DNA of 64,000 nt from Mucilaginibacter empetricola (lineage in GTDB: Bacteria > Bacteroidota > Bacteroidia > Sphingobacteriales > Sphingobacteriaceae), in the NCBI RefSeq assembly GCF_024808665.1, contig NZ_JANUBZ010000019.1:1-64000 (forward strand), written 5' to 3'. The position numbers and the translations under genes were made by a program. This document shows positions 18,165 to 27,848 of the stretch, piece by piece. Each line of letters opens with the position of its first letter. The first letter of the stretch is position 1. The notes beneath the pieces were generated by a model, which was not told the origin of the DNA, made no database searches, and saw only the letters and a list, made by a program, of their open reading frames with translations.

Positions 18165-18395
18165 ATGAAATTTAAAAATGCATCAAAAACGAGCAGGCAA
18201 TTTTTGGCAATTGGACTTTTCTTAACGGCATCGTCGGGCATCATTAAAGATTTTGTTTATGTCCCCGATTTTTTTCGCGGAGCGATAATGGGCTTGGGAT
18301 TAGGGTTCGAAATTATGGGCATTGTGCTTTTTAGAAAAGACAATAATTCTGCTTATAAAGGCAACGATACCCAATCTTCTTTATCAAACAACTAA
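18165..18395 (+). CDS. Small two-TM membrane protein
   Basis: 76 residues, 12 bp after the putative anti-sigma gene. Two hydrophobic helices (about 14-31 and 38-59: FFRGAIMGLGLGFEIMGIVL), polar C-terminus. No recognised family. Third gene of the sigma operon. Its stop overlaps the stop of convergent folC (shared CTAA). Confidence 0.55.
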   Translation: MKFKNASKTSRQFLAIGLFLTASSGIIKDFVYVPDFFRGAIMGLGLGFEIMGIVLFRKDNNSAYKGNDTQSSLSNN

Positions 18396-19690
18396 ACCGC
18401 CTCAGCCACTACAAAAGTGCTGCCGCCAACAAACACCAGATCATTAGCCATTGCGGCTTGTTGAGCCGCTTGTAAAGCTGCTTTTACCGAAGGGTAACTT
18501 TGCCCGTGCAGGTTAGCGTTCTCAGCCTGTTGTTTCAAACTTTCGGCATCTAAGCCGCGTGGAATATCGGGTTTACAAAAATAATAAGTTGCTTTTTGCG
18601 GCAGCATCGCCAGTATTTTGCTGATATCTTTGTCGTTCACCGCTCCAAAAACAAAATGGAGCTGATCATATTTTACCGAGGCTATGTTTTGCAGCACTTC
18701 TTTAATGCCTTCGGGATTATGGCCGGTATCGCAAATGGTCAAAGGTTGTTTGCTTAAAACTTCCCAGCGGCCATGTAGGCCGGTTAGTATTTTTACCTGG
18801 CGTAAGGCAGTTTTTAAATGCTCGTCGGTTATTTTAAAGCCCTGTAAGCGCAATTCATCAACAGCCACCAAAACGGTTTTTATATTTTTAAGTTGATAAG
18901 TTCCGGTTAGGTCAAGACTTAGGTCGATAGTCTTAGACGCCGATTGATTAACTTTAATTCTTAACAGCTCATTCGGATTGCGACTTTCTGACCCCCGACT
19001 CAAAACCTCCATCTTTATATCCGATGCAAAAGAAATCCTGCTGCCTTCTTTTTCGGCTTTCTCTATAAAAATATCCGCAACTTCCGGTTGGTTTTCTCCT
19101 ATAATAACAGGAATGCCAGGTTTAATAATTCCGGCTTTTTCACCGGCTATTAATTGCAGGGTATTACCCAGCAAATTCATATGATCCCAGCCAATATTGG
19201 TGATTATTGATAGGAGCGGGGTAATGATATTGGTTGAATCCAGTCGACCACCTAAACCAACTTCAACAAAAGCAATATCAACCTTTTCCTTCGCGAAAAT
19301 GTCAAACGCTAGTGCAACAGTCATTTCAAAAAAAGATGGTTTGATGTTTTCAAAACCCTGCTGATGATCCGCCACAAAATCAATAACGCTTTGTTCGCTG
19401 ATCATTTGCCCGTTAACGCGAATGCGCTCTCTGAAATCTTTTAAGTGTGGCGAAGTATACAACCCGGTTTTATAACCTGCAGTTTGCAATATGGCCGCCA
19501 GCATGTGCGAAGTTGATCCTTTTCCGTTGGTGCCGCCAACATGTACACTTTTAAATTTATGCTGTGGATTGTCTAAAAGCTCGCACAATGCTATGGTATT
19601 GGTCAGGTCTGCTTTGTAGGCTGATGCTCCGTCGCGGGTAAATAGCGGCAACTGGTTGAATAGATATTGGACGGTTTCCTGATAGTTCAT
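18392..19690 (-). CDS. folC: Folylpolyglutamate synthase / dihydrofolate synthase
   Basis: 432-residue Mur-ligase-like enzyme that adds glutamate to (dihydro)folate. ATP loop VGGTNGKGSTSHMLAAI (about 51-67), the SPHLKDFRERIRVNG segment, the metal/lysine-region EVGLGGRLDSTN, and the C-terminal domain with CDTGHNPEG. Last gene of the ExbB/ExbD/TonB cluster, 118 bp after tonB; this adjacency is common in Bacteroidota (from memory). Its start codon (19688-19690) abuts a GGTTCATAGTT-type repeat, and the first codons (ATGAACTATCAG) resemble the repeat itself. Confidence 0.95.
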   Translation of the reverse strand: MNYQETVQYLFNQLPLFTRDGASAYKADLTNTIALCELLDNPQHKFKSVHVGGTNGKGSTSHMLAAILQTAGYKTGLYTSPHLKDFRERIRVNGQMISEQSVIDFVADHQQGFENIKPSFFEMTVALAFDIFAKEKVDIAFVEVGLGGRLDSTNIITPLLSIITNIGWDHMNLLGNTLQLIAGEKAGIIKPGIPVIIGENQPEVADIFIEKAEKEGSRISFASDIKMEVLSRGSESRNPNELLRIKVNQSASKTIDLSLDLTGTYQLKNIKTVLVAVDELRLQGFKITDEHLKTALRQVKILTGLHGRWEVLSKQPLTICDTGHNPEGIKEVLQNIASVKYDQLHFVFGAVNDKDISKILAMLPQKATYYFCKPDIPRGLDAESLKQQAENANLHGQSYPSVKAALQAAQQAAMANDLVFVGGSTFVVAEAV

Positions 19691-19781
19691 GGTTCATAGT
19701 TGATAGTTCATGGCAATAATGAAAAATCAAGTCAAATGTAGTTACTGAAAGTTATTTTGATTGTAAAAAAAACTATGAACC
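19691..19781. repeat. GGTTCATAGTT inverted repeat upstream of folC
   Basis: GGTTCATAGTT (19691-19701) and its exact reverse complement AACTATGAACC (19771-19781), with degenerate extra copies (TGATAGTTCATGG). The same repeat wording recurs at 60939-61070. Confidence 0.65.
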
Positions 19782-19808
19782 ATTATCTATACACTATTGG
19801 CTAGCTGT

Positions 19809-20609
19809 TTAATCTACCTTAAATCTGAAAGTATATTGCCCTCTTTGATTGCCTGTAGCAGGAGTTGAGGATACAAATTTGGTGTTTTTTATGGCATCAA
19901 TACAACTTTGAACCAAACTTATATCGGCAGTTGTTTTTCTTGATGCTGATGCTGATATCACGTTACCATTTTGATCTACGATAAAATCAACAATCACCAC
20001 CCCTGGTACGCGATGAATGTTTTGTGGATCGGGAGCAGACACAAACTTCCAATTGGGCATATTAAGTCCATTACCTGAGCCACCTGGTCCATAATTGTTG
20101 CTTAAAGTTGATCCGTTAGGGCTTCCCTGGTTACCAGGTGTACCCGTTGTACCATCGCCTGCTCCTGACCCTTTGCTTGATGGGCCTTTGTAAAGCGCAT
20201 TGGCATTTACTACCTCTTTTTTAACCGGCTTGGGTTGGGGTGTGGCAACGGAAGCGCTTGTTTTTTTAGAGTTAGCGGCTACCTCGGGCGCATCTTCAGC
20301 GTTTTGGGTGACTACTTTTTGGGCGCTATTATCAACCTGTGTTTTTTGTTCGGTTGGCTTAGCTTCTGTTACTTTATCCGGCGGAGTTTGATTGGCTTTT
20401 TCTGCAGTGGATGCCTGTTCGGTGCTGGTTATATCTTTGCCCATACCCGCATCTGAAGTACCATAATTTACCAGTATACCACCAGTACCCATTTCCTGCT
20501 CCGGCGGATTTTGAAAAACAATTAAATAGGCCAAAGCAATTAGCACAGCCAATATAATGCCTGTTGCTAAAAATGCCTTTGGATAATTATTTTCTTCCTG
20601 ATAGTTCAT
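19809..20609 (-). CDS. TonB-family energy transducer
   Basis: 266 residues. One N-terminal TM (about 13-31, AFLATGIILAVLIALAYLIV), a periplasmic linker rich in Thr/Ala/Pro/Glu (about 40-140), a Gly/Ser-rich stretch (about 143-185), and a C-terminal TonB domain (about 190-266; VPGVVIVDFIVDQNGNVISA, QYTFRFKVD). Transmits proton-motive force from ExbB/ExbD to outer-membrane partners. Separated from exbD by 98 bp of repeat-like sequence but in the same orientation. Confidence 0.88.
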   Translation of the reverse strand: MNYQEENNYPKAFLATGIILAVLIALAYLIVFQNPPEQEMGTGGILVNYGTSDAGMGKDITSTEQASTAEKANQTPPDKVTEAKPTEQKTQVDNSAQKVVTQNAEDAPEVAANSKKTSASVATPQPKPVKKEVVNANALYKGPSSKGSGAGDGTTGTPGNQGSPNGSTLSNNYGPGGSGNGLNMPNWKFVSAPDPQNIHRVPGVVIVDFIVDQNGNVISASASRKTTADISLVQSCIDAIKNTKFVSSTPATGNQRGQYTFRFKVD

Positions 20610-20707
20610 TTGTTCAGTTTGTAGTTTTCAGTCTGCAGTTTGCGAAATTAGTATGGACTGTCAACCGTTAACCGCCTACTGCTAACTGAAAGCTGCCAAC
20701 TGCCAAC
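20608..20707. repeat. AGTTTGCAG-type degenerate repeat
   Basis: The exbD-tonB gap is filled by AGTTTTCAGTCTGCAGTTTG... and the inverted wording ACTGAAAGCTGCCAACTGCC. A similar piece (GTTGGCAGTTTTCAGTAGGC) is at about 37400-37420. Low-complexity repeat family common in Bacteroidota spacers. Confidence 0.55.
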
Positions 20708-21106
20708 TTACTTAGGTACCGTTGCCAGTACAAGTTTAATATTTAGTTTTTGCGCGATATCCATTATTTGAACAACATCTTGTATGGCTACCGTTTTGTC
20801 AACATACAAAATAATGGTTAGCTCGGCTGTTTTGCTTTGATATCCTGATAAAACGGTTGGCATATCGGCTATAGCTACCGGCTTTTTATCAACCGTGTAT
20901 TGCAAATCCTTGTTGATGGTTACGTTAATCGTTTTTTTAGAGATTGACTTACCAGATTGTGATTTTGGCAATAGCAATTTAATCACGTTAGGGTTGGTTA
21001 ACGTTGACGCAATCAGGAAGAACAAAAGCAGGAAAAACATAATGTCGTTCATTGCAGAGGTATGAACCTCGGCCGACACGCCTTTTTTTCTATTTCTTAA
21101 ATTCAT
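20708..21106 (-). CDS. exbD: ExbD/TolR biopolymer transport protein
   Basis: 132 residues: short basic cytoplasmic N-terminus (MNLRNRKKGVSAEVHTSAMN), one TM with the proton-path Asp just at its start (DIMFFLLLFFLIASTL), then the periplasmic domain ending IVQIMDIAQKLNIKLVLATVPK-like. Forms the proton channel with ExbB. Start overlaps the exbB stop by 4 bp. Confidence 0.92.
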   Translation of the reverse strand: MNLRNRKKGVSAEVHTSAMNDIMFFLLLFFLIASTLTNPNVIKLLLPKSQSGKSISKKTINVTINKDLQYTVDKKPVAIADMPTVLSGYQSKTAELTIILYVDKTVAIQDVVQIMDIAQKLNIKLVLATVPK

Positions 21107-21816
21107 TTACTTGGCTCCTCTAACAAATCAATAAATTCAATGGCATCAGTTTCCAAATTCAATATTAAGCGCTCCACCATCATATTTAAAATATGATAAC
21201 CTACATAAGCCACAATACCAACAGTTAAGCCGGCTGCTGATGTGATCATTTTTACATAAAGACCGCCTGATACAACACCTATACTGAAATTATCTGTTTT
21301 AGAAATATCAAAGAAGATCTTGATAACACCGATAATAGTACCCAGGAAACCAAACATGGGCGCTATCCCGGCCACAATGCCCAATATGCCTATGTTTTTT
21401 TCGAGTTTTGCAACTTCCAGTTTGCCAACGTTTTCAATGGCGCCTTCAATATCTTTTATAGGGCGACCAATACGTAATAATCCCTTTTGCAGCATACGGC
21501 CTAGCGGCGTGTTGCTGTTGCGGCAAATAGCAATAGCCGATTCTAAATTCCCGGTATGAATACTCGACCGCACCTGTATCATCAGGTTTGATTCATTTTT
21601 TGAAGCCTTCCGGATCGTGAAATATCGTTCAAAAAATATTACCAAACCCAACACAGCTAGTATCCCGATAGGTATCATTACCCAGCCACCTTTTATAATC
21701 AGATCGCCAAAGTGAATTTCCTGGTCCGGCGCCTGGGCCAGTTGTACGCCTGCGTGTTTTGCAGTATCCAATAATTTATTTGCAGTATCGGTAGCCTGTA
21801 AGAATAATAATGTCAT
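21103..21816 (-). CDS. exbB: MotA/TolQ/ExbB proton channel protein
   Basis: 237 residues, three TM helices: about 48-67 (GGWVMIPIGILAVLGLVIFF), about 145-170 (GILGIVAGIAPMFGFLGTII, the conserved channel helix with Thr), and about 185-210. The N-terminus has an extra hydrophobic segment and linker (about 1-35) usual in Bacteroidota ExbB. Builds the pentameric proton channel with ExbD. Overlaps the HU/SPOR gene by 4 bp upstream and exbD by 4 bp downstream, indicating tight coupling. Confidence 0.93.
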   Translation of the reverse strand: MTLLFLQATDTANKLLDTAKHAGVQLAQAPDQEIHFGDLIIKGGWVMIPIGILAVLGLVIFFERYFTIRKASKNESNLMIQVRSSIHTGNLESAIAICRNSNTPLGRMLQKGLLRIGRPIKDIEGAIENVGKLEVAKLEKNIGILGIVAGIAPMFGFLGTIIGVIKIFFDISKTDNFSIGVVSGGLYVKMITSAAGLTVGIVAYVGYHILNMMVERLILNLETDAIEFIDLLEEPSK

Positions 21817-22865
21817 TGTTGGTTTGTTATATCTACTATTTCTGAATCCGGACTAATTTTTCCAGCTTTCACTAAAACGTTTTTCTCCGCTTCTGCATCG
21901 CCCTCAGTTGAGAAAGTTCCCACCGAGACTCTGTATATAGGGCCTAATATTTCTCCCCGCGGTACTATCTCGGCATGAACATCTTTGCTTTGGAGCAATT
22001 TTACCTCATCCATTGCCAATTTCTTCTGCCTGTTTTTGTAAGCAATTAGCTTCCACTCACCCGGTGTGGTAGTTGTGGTTGCAGCAGGCGCGGTTGAAGA
22101 AAGTGGTTGCGCTAATGTATCTCCTTTAACGGGTACTATTTTTTTTATTGTGTCGGCTTTTATTTCATGCCGATAAACCGGAACAACGGTGTCCTCTTTT
22201 TTGCCGGTAATTTTATGATAAGTTTCATTAATCTTATCAAATGCGGAAGGGTAAAACTTATAAATTCCAAAAACAGCCAAAGCTACAACCGTCAGTATAA
22301 TCAAAATTACCAGCCAGATATTTGTCTTCTTTTTTCTTTCAGTTTCTTCTTCAAAATATTGTTGCTGTTCAACAAGCTGTACCGGCGGTGGGGTTACTAC
22401 AGGCGTTACAACGGGCTCTTTATAAACGGATTTAATATTACCACCCGATGGTTTGGTTAACCGGGTAATATCAATAGCAGCGAAGCCATAAAAATCAGGA
22501 TCGGCAGCTATTTTATCATGAGGTTTAAAAATTAATTGTTGATCGCTGTCCGTTTGAAATAAACCCAAATCAGCAAAAAGGTATTTTCCTTTTGCTGCTT
22601 CTTCCCTTAACTTACTTATAAATTTTTCGGCAAAGTATTTTGATGATGCCAGTGATATATTCTTTTTATCGGCAACATATTGTGCAAAGGTATCATCGTC
22701 TTTATACTGCGCAATAAACTTCACCTTATGATATGGCGGGTAAAATTTGTTTTCTTTTTCGTTAAAAGACCCACTTACACGTTCGCGCACGAAATAGCCA
22801 AGGCCCGGTACACTTACCTCATCTTGCTGCCCCAATAATTCGCTCAAATAATCGGCTAAATTCAT
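21813..22865 (-). CDS. HU-CCDC81 / SPOR domain membrane protein
   Basis: 350 residues. The N-terminal cytoplasmic part (about 1-130) matches the two HU-like CCDC81 domains of Bacteroidota (MNLADYLSELLGQQDEVSVP, GLGYFVRERVSGSF). A Pro-rich stretch (150-165) leads to one TM helix (183-204) and a periplasmic part with a Thr/Ala linker (250-268) and a SPOR domain (about 268-346; YRVSVGTFSTEGDAE). SPOR domains bind glycan strands stripped of stem peptides at division septa, so the protein may link cytoplasmic filament/DNA-like partners to the septal wall. First of four tightly spaced genes with exbB, exbD, tonB. Confidence 0.85.
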   Translation of the reverse strand: MNLADYLSELLGQQDEVSVPGLGYFVRERVSGSFNEKENKFYPPYHKVKFIAQYKDDDTFAQYVADKKNISLASSKYFAEKFISKLREEAAKGKYLFADLGLFQTDSDQQLIFKPHDKIAADPDFYGFAAIDITRLTKPSGGNIKSVYKEPVVTPVVTPPPVQLVEQQQYFEEETERKKKTNIWLVILIILTVVALAVFGIYKFYPSAFDKINETYHKITGKKEDTVVPVYRHEIKADTIKKIVPVKGDTLAQPLSSTAPAATTTTTPGEWKLIAYKNRQKKLAMDEVKLLQSKDVHAEIVPRGEILGPIYRVSVGTFSTEGDAEAEKNVLVKAGKISPDSEIVDITNQQ

Positions 22866-22926
22866 CGCGCTAAAAATACGTTTTTATTATAGCATATTAA
22901 AAATATGCCTGCCGGTACGGTGAACT

Positions 22927-24735
22927 TTAAAATTTAAAGGTTACACCGCCGAATATATTAAACCCATAGTCCGGATAATATAACCACGTTTGGTTAGTTC
23001 CGTTTAAAATATTATTAACTTTTACAAAAACAGAAAACCTGTTATTTATTTTATAGTCAACACCACCGCTTAAATCGCCAAATGAATTTATAGTTGTGGG
23101 TATGGTACTTCCTGCTTTTTCAGGATAGGGATCCTGAGTTGAGCCCCTAATTAACAATGTACCGCTTACATCAATCTTATCCGTGATATGTAATATGGTA
23201 CCTGCGGTAAGCTTAAATTTAGGAAGATTCCATGGCTGGATATTACCTGCCATTTGGTAATCTTTTATTTCCATGCGGCCAAAAATATCAACATCTTCAG
23301 ATGCCTTGAAATCTAATTCGCCATTAAAGCCACTTACCCGCGAGTTTCCATCGGCATAAATAACTGTAAAACGATTGTATCCTTTGGTGAAATCAAAATC
23401 GCTTACAAACAGTGGCATGTCTTTAACGCTGTTGCGGAAAATAGATACTTTAAAACCTAATCCGGCGGTAATAGTTCCTTTTAAACCGGCACTAAAGTCT
23501 AACTGGTCGACTGAGTTTTTGATCGTTATATTTTCGCCAAGGAATGGATTATAGCTGTAGAAATCAAGCAAGGATGATTTATTTACATCGCCTTTTGCTT
23601 CAACAAAAACGCGCACATATTTGGGCACAATCTGAAACTCAACCTTAGCAGCCGGGAATACATAAAAATCAGAGGTCCCGCCAAATTGATCAACAATGTT
23701 TATCCCCGCATCAATTTTATAATTATCGCCCTGAAATTTAATATAAGGATTAAGCCTGATGAGGCTGTTGTTATAATTATGCTGATAAAGGCTATCTTGT
23801 TGAGTACTTAAATCAAGCGAGCCGCTCGCGCCCACATAAAACTGGTTAATGGTTTCGTTTAAAAAACCCGATAATACCAGGTTGTTTTCTTTAGCCTGGT
23901 AGGCATCACTAAAAGTATATCCTTTTAATTTAAAGGCATACGTAAAGTCATTTTCAACATCTTTATAATTCTCTGCCAGTTCGCCCTCGGCGCCAAGTGT
24001 ACTAAAATGTTGTTTGTTTACCTGCACCGGAGTTAAAGGACTTTGTTCATCGGCACCATAAAAATAATTGCTGTTATAATTATAGGTAATGCGACCGCTT
24101 ATTGAATTTTCGGCACCAACGCTTTTGCCAAATATACCCGCTTCTTCTTTGGCCGAGTTTTGATCGTAAAGCGAACCTTGCTGGGCAAAATGTTTTAAAT
24201 AACCACCAACTTGCAGCGCCTGGTCCTGGCCGTTATTAAAATAAGCCTCGCCATAAGTGGTTTTTAAATTACCCAAGCCTGCTTTGATATAGTTATTAGT
24301 TGGGATTGAGTCTTGCTCTGCTGGCCTTTTCATAGCCACAAGTGGCTTTATTTCATTGTTTTGCTCCAGTCGTTTATCAATAGGTGTGTAAACCAAAGGT
24401 GCTATAAATGGCGTTGTATCTCCCAAATCAGGATTGCGGCGGATTTTAACAGCATCAGCCAATACTGGTTTGTAAGCTGTAGTTACTACAATTTCTTCCG
24501 AAAGACTGCTATTATCGCTTGGTTGCCCGCTTTTTTTAACCGTATCAATGGCTACCTTGGCGGCGGCGTCACCCAAGTTTTTTGCAGCAGCTTTTTGAAC
24601 GCTGGCAGGTGCTTTTACTGGTTTCTTCTTGGTGGTGGTATGCTTTTTAGCTTTTTGATTTGTTTGTGCCGATGCAGGAACAAAGTATAAAGCTATTATT
24701 AAGGTAAGCAGCGTATATAGATATTTGAATTTCAT
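22927..24735 (-). CDS. Outer-membrane TonB-dependent-receptor-like barrel (plugless)
   Basis: 602 residues from ATG 24735 (MKFKYLYTLLTLIIALYFVP, signal peptide to ASAQ). A basic Ala/Lys/Thr-rich segment (about 25-80) precedes a long stretch of beta strands from about 150 to the C-terminal Phe (FGGVTFKF). The EEIVVTTAYKPVLADAVK segment resembles the TonB-box region of receptors, but no plug domain is evident. The frame opens 4 codons earlier (24747), directly after the TPR gene stop. Between the TPR gene and the HU/SPOR gene; probably the outer-membrane part of the ExbB/ExbD/TonB assembly. Confidence 0.78.
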   Translation of the reverse strand: MKFKYLYTLLTLIIALYFVPASAQTNQKAKKHTTTKKKPVKAPASVQKAAAKNLGDAAAKVAIDTVKKSGQPSDNSSLSEEIVVTTAYKPVLADAVKIRRNPDLGDTTPFIAPLVYTPIDKRLEQNNEIKPLVAMKRPAEQDSIPTNNYIKAGLGNLKTTYGEAYFNNGQDQALQVGGYLKHFAQQGSLYDQNSAKEEAGIFGKSVGAENSISGRITYNYNSNYFYGADEQSPLTPVQVNKQHFSTLGAEGELAENYKDVENDFTYAFKLKGYTFSDAYQAKENNLVLSGFLNETINQFYVGASGSLDLSTQQDSLYQHNYNNSLIRLNPYIKFQGDNYKIDAGINIVDQFGGTSDFYVFPAAKVEFQIVPKYVRVFVEAKGDVNKSSLLDFYSYNPFLGENITIKNSVDQLDFSAGLKGTITAGLGFKVSIFRNSVKDMPLFVSDFDFTKGYNRFTVIYADGNSRVSGFNGELDFKASEDVDIFGRMEIKDYQMAGNIQPWNLPKFKLTAGTILHITDKIDVSGTLLIRGSTQDPYPEKAGSTIPTTINSFGDLSGGVDYKINNRFSVFVKVNNILNGTNQTWLYYPDYGFNIFGGVTFKF

Positions 24736-24748
24736 TGCTTGTCTCATT

Positions 24749-27700
24749 TTATTCTTTGTTATCCTGTTTCTTTACTTCTGTTCCTGTCGATTTCTGATCC
24801 TGCGACGATAGTTTATCCAGCTTTTGTTTGGCAGTTGGTAAAATATCATCATCGCCCTTATAGTTGTCAATAACGCTTTGTAGGGTAGCTTTGGCCTGGA
24901 AGGTATCTTTTAGCCCCACATAGTTATCTGCAAGCAGTATAAATGTTTTGGTTACCCAATAATCATAACCAGGCAGGTCTTTTACCAATTCGAAGCAGGT
25001 TTTTTGAGATGTTTTGTACTTGCCTTTTAAATATTGAACATTGGCAATGTTGTATTTTGCTTCGGCCGCTGCAACAGTTTTGGTATTGGCAACAGTATAG
25101 TCAAATTCATTAACTGCTTTAGTGGTATCGCCTTTTTGCAGATAAGCCAGACCAGCATATAAACCGGTTTTGAACTTATCCTCCTGGGCCGATTTCTCAT
25201 TATCTCTAACTTGTTTCACATAATTCAACACATCATCGGGCATTTCCATCTGCGCGTAGCAAAACAACAGGTTGTTGATGGCAAAAGTGTAGTCGGATTT
25301 GTATTCTGAATTAGTTTCGAGCTTTTTAAGGAATGATACAGCCTCATTGTATTTTTTCTGAACGATGTACAACTTACCCATACTTATTAATGATTGTTCG
25401 GTATAAGGGCTCGTCCAGTCGTTTAATATTACGTTATAGTCGTTTACAGCTTCGTCGTATCTGCCTAAATTTGCCAAACTTTGCGCGCGGATAAACCGTG
25501 CCTGTTTATCATAAATGGGCTTGGTTGGAAACTTATCGTAATAGGCATTAACCGCGCCTACGGTTCCTTGCCAGTCGGCACGTAGGTAGAGGTTGTTTGC
25601 CGCGGTTATCATAATGTTTTCCTGATCAGCCGAACTGTAATTGGCTATCGGGGTGGTTGCAGCATAGTTGATAAAGGTTTGCCCGTCGCCTTTATCTGTA
25701 TAAATTTTTTCTACTTCCTTTAATGCCGATTTCGCTTCTTCGGATGATGAATAATCCTGAATTACATGTTTAAATGATTCAATAGCCAGATCATCATTCC
25801 CTGAATTATAGTCGATGAGCCCTATGGTAACCAATGCCAGCGGAACATAACTGCTATGCGGGTATTTCTGGATCATATTAAGCAAGGCCGTTTTCGCAGT
25901 GGTGGAATCATTTTTAAGAAAATAGGTGTAAGCTATTTCAAATGAAGCATCGTCGGCATAGTCAGAGTTTGGAAATTTGTTTAAAACACCTGTTAAAGTA
26001 GTGATCTTGATATCAGGTGCGCCCTGTAATCCCTGTATCATGCCACGTTGAAACAATGCATAATCCTCACCTTGGCTGCGTTTTTCAATTATCTGATTAT
26101 AATATTCAAGCGCTTTGCCGTATTCTTTTAAAACAAAATAACTATCGCCCAGGCGGGTTATAGCATCATTTACCGTGTTAGGGTCTTTTTCTTCGCCATC
26201 TAAAAATTTCTGGAAGTAAACAGCAGCCTTTTTATATTGCTCGTCGCCAAATGCCGCATAAGCCAAAGCATAATTGGCGTAATTGTAAAGGTCAGTTTCG
26301 TTGGCTTCCGGGAAATCAAGAAAGCGTTCAAAAGTTTGGGTAGACTCTTTGTATTTGCGTACTTCGTACATGGCTTCAGCCATCCAATAGGTAGTTAAAA
26401 CCTCAATTTTTGTATCAACGGGGTTTTTTAATGATCGGATGAAAATACCAATAGCGTTTTCAAACGCACGCTCATTATAAAATTCCAAACCGCGGTAATA
26501 AGTCACCTTTTGATAGGCTGCCTGCGCGCTGGCAGATTTATTGGGGATGGGCTCCAGTATATCAACCGCTTCTTTGTAATTATGAGAGTTAAGCAGTTCT
26601 TCGCCCAGTAAGATTTTGATTTCGTCATTACGGCGGGAGTGCGGGTAGTTTTTTAAATATAACCGGGTAGCATCCAGCGCCTGGGAATTGAAATCAAGCT
26701 CGTATGATAGTTTGGCATATTCATACAAGGCATCTTCTTGCAACTGTTTGTCGAAATCGAGTTTTGAGGCAGCAAAAAAGGCACTGCGCGCATTTTGCTT
26801 GTTGTTCATTTTCAGAAAGACATTACCAAGGGTATAATTACCATTTTGGCTATAAACGTCGTTCTGTTGCTGCAGTTTTTCTAACTCGGTTACAGCCTTT
26901 GCGTTATTGCCCACCTTAAAATAGGTGTAGCCCATTTGGTAGCTATCCTGGGTGTTTTGTGTATGCCCCTGGTCTTCAGTTTCAAAACGGGTGTAATATT
27001 TAGCAGCATTATCATAATCAGTTTTAGCGAAGTAAGATGCCGCAATAATCCGCAGCATTTCTTTCTCATTTTGCTGATGCGTATTGTTTATGATGGGCAC
27101 TGCATAATTAATAACATCATCGTAACGGTTATCTAAAAAATATACAGCAGTAATATAATACGGGTAGCTGCTTTCATACTTTTTTGAATTTTTTAGCCGC
27201 TCGAAATTTACAAGCGCCAAATGGTAATCTTTATTTAAATAAGCGATGTAAGCGTAATAATATATGGCATCGTCAGTAAAAGGTGAGTGCGTATTTTTTA
27301 CTTCGCTAAATAATAGTTGTGCATTTTTGTAGTCGTTAGTAGCAAAATAGGCATAGCCTTTACGGAATTTGTATTCTGTATTTTCCCGGCCATTTAGCTC
27401 GTTTGCATTCACCTTATTAAACCAGGTTAAAGCTTCGGTGTATTTTTCCTGTTTGGAATACGACCGGCCAATTTGGAAATAGGCCAATTTGGTTAATGGA
27501 TTTTCCGGATGTTCCTTTATAAATCTCAGGAACATGCTTTCCGCATCATCATTACCTAATTCGAGCGCGCATAGGGCTTCGTAATATTGTGCATTTTCCT
27601 TTAATAAGGATAATTCAGATTCAAATTTAGGTTGAGTGCTTGTTTTAAGCCTTGAACTTTCTACCTGGCGAAACTGTTCGGCAGCAGCAACATATTTACC

Positions 27701-27826
27701 TTTATTCAATAGCTCGGTAGCTGTATGGTAAGTACGATAGATTTGGAACGACGGGCTTTGCTGTGCGCGAGACGATAGGACGAAAAATACCGGAACAAGA
27801 AAAGTAATGTATTTATGTTTGGTCAT
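24749..27826 (-). CDS. Large exported TPR-repeat protein
   Basis: 1025 residues with a signal peptide (to SSRAQQ, about 1-21). Almost all of the rest is tetratricopeptide repeats, some 20 or more units of the type AYFQIGRSYSKQEKYTEALT, WFNKVN, with typical Tyr/Ala/Leu spacing, ending in a polar tail (KSTGTEVKKQDNKE). Periplasmic or outer-membrane-associated scaffold. First gene of the cluster; the barrel gene starts 13 bp after its stop. A candidate -33/-7 promoter lies about 22 nt upstream of its ATG. Confidence 0.85.
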   Translation of the reverse strand: MTKHKYITFLVPVFFVLSSRAQQSPSFQIYRTYHTATELLNKGKYVAAAEQFRQVESSRLKTSTQPKFESELSLLKENAQYYEALCALELGNDDAESMFLRFIKEHPENPLTKLAYFQIGRSYSKQEKYTEALTWFNKVNANELNGRENTEYKFRKGYAYFATNDYKNAQLLFSEVKNTHSPFTDDAIYYYAYIAYLNKDYHLALVNFERLKNSKKYESSYPYYITAVYFLDNRYDDVINYAVPIINNTHQQNEKEMLRIIAASYFAKTDYDNAAKYYTRFETEDQGHTQNTQDSYQMGYTYFKVGNNAKAVTELEKLQQQNDVYSQNGNYTLGNVFLKMNNKQNARSAFFAASKLDFDKQLQEDALYEYAKLSYELDFNSQALDATRLYLKNYPHSRRNDEIKILLGEELLNSHNYKEAVDILEPIPNKSASAQAAYQKVTYYRGLEFYNERAFENAIGIFIRSLKNPVDTKIEVLTTYWMAEAMYEVRKYKESTQTFERFLDFPEANETDLYNYANYALAYAAFGDEQYKKAAVYFQKFLDGEEKDPNTVNDAITRLGDSYFVLKEYGKALEYYNQIIEKRSQGEDYALFQRGMIQGLQGAPDIKITTLTGVLNKFPNSDYADDASFEIAYTYFLKNDSTTAKTALLNMIQKYPHSSYVPLALVTIGLIDYNSGNDDLAIESFKHVIQDYSSSEEAKSALKEVEKIYTDKGDGQTFINYAATTPIANYSSADQENIMITAANNLYLRADWQGTVGAVNAYYDKFPTKPIYDKQARFIRAQSLANLGRYDEAVNDYNVILNDWTSPYTEQSLISMGKLYIVQKKYNEAVSFLKKLETNSEYKSDYTFAINNLLFCYAQMEMPDDVLNYVKQVRDNEKSAQEDKFKTGLYAGLAYLQKGDTTKAVNEFDYTVANTKTVAAAEAKYNIANVQYLKGKYKTSQKTCFELVKDLPGYDYWVTKTFILLADNYVGLKDTFQAKATLQSVIDNYKGDDDILPTAKQKLDKLSSQDQKSTGTEVKKQDNKE

Positions 27827-27848
27827 AAAATATCAAACTAACAATCTG

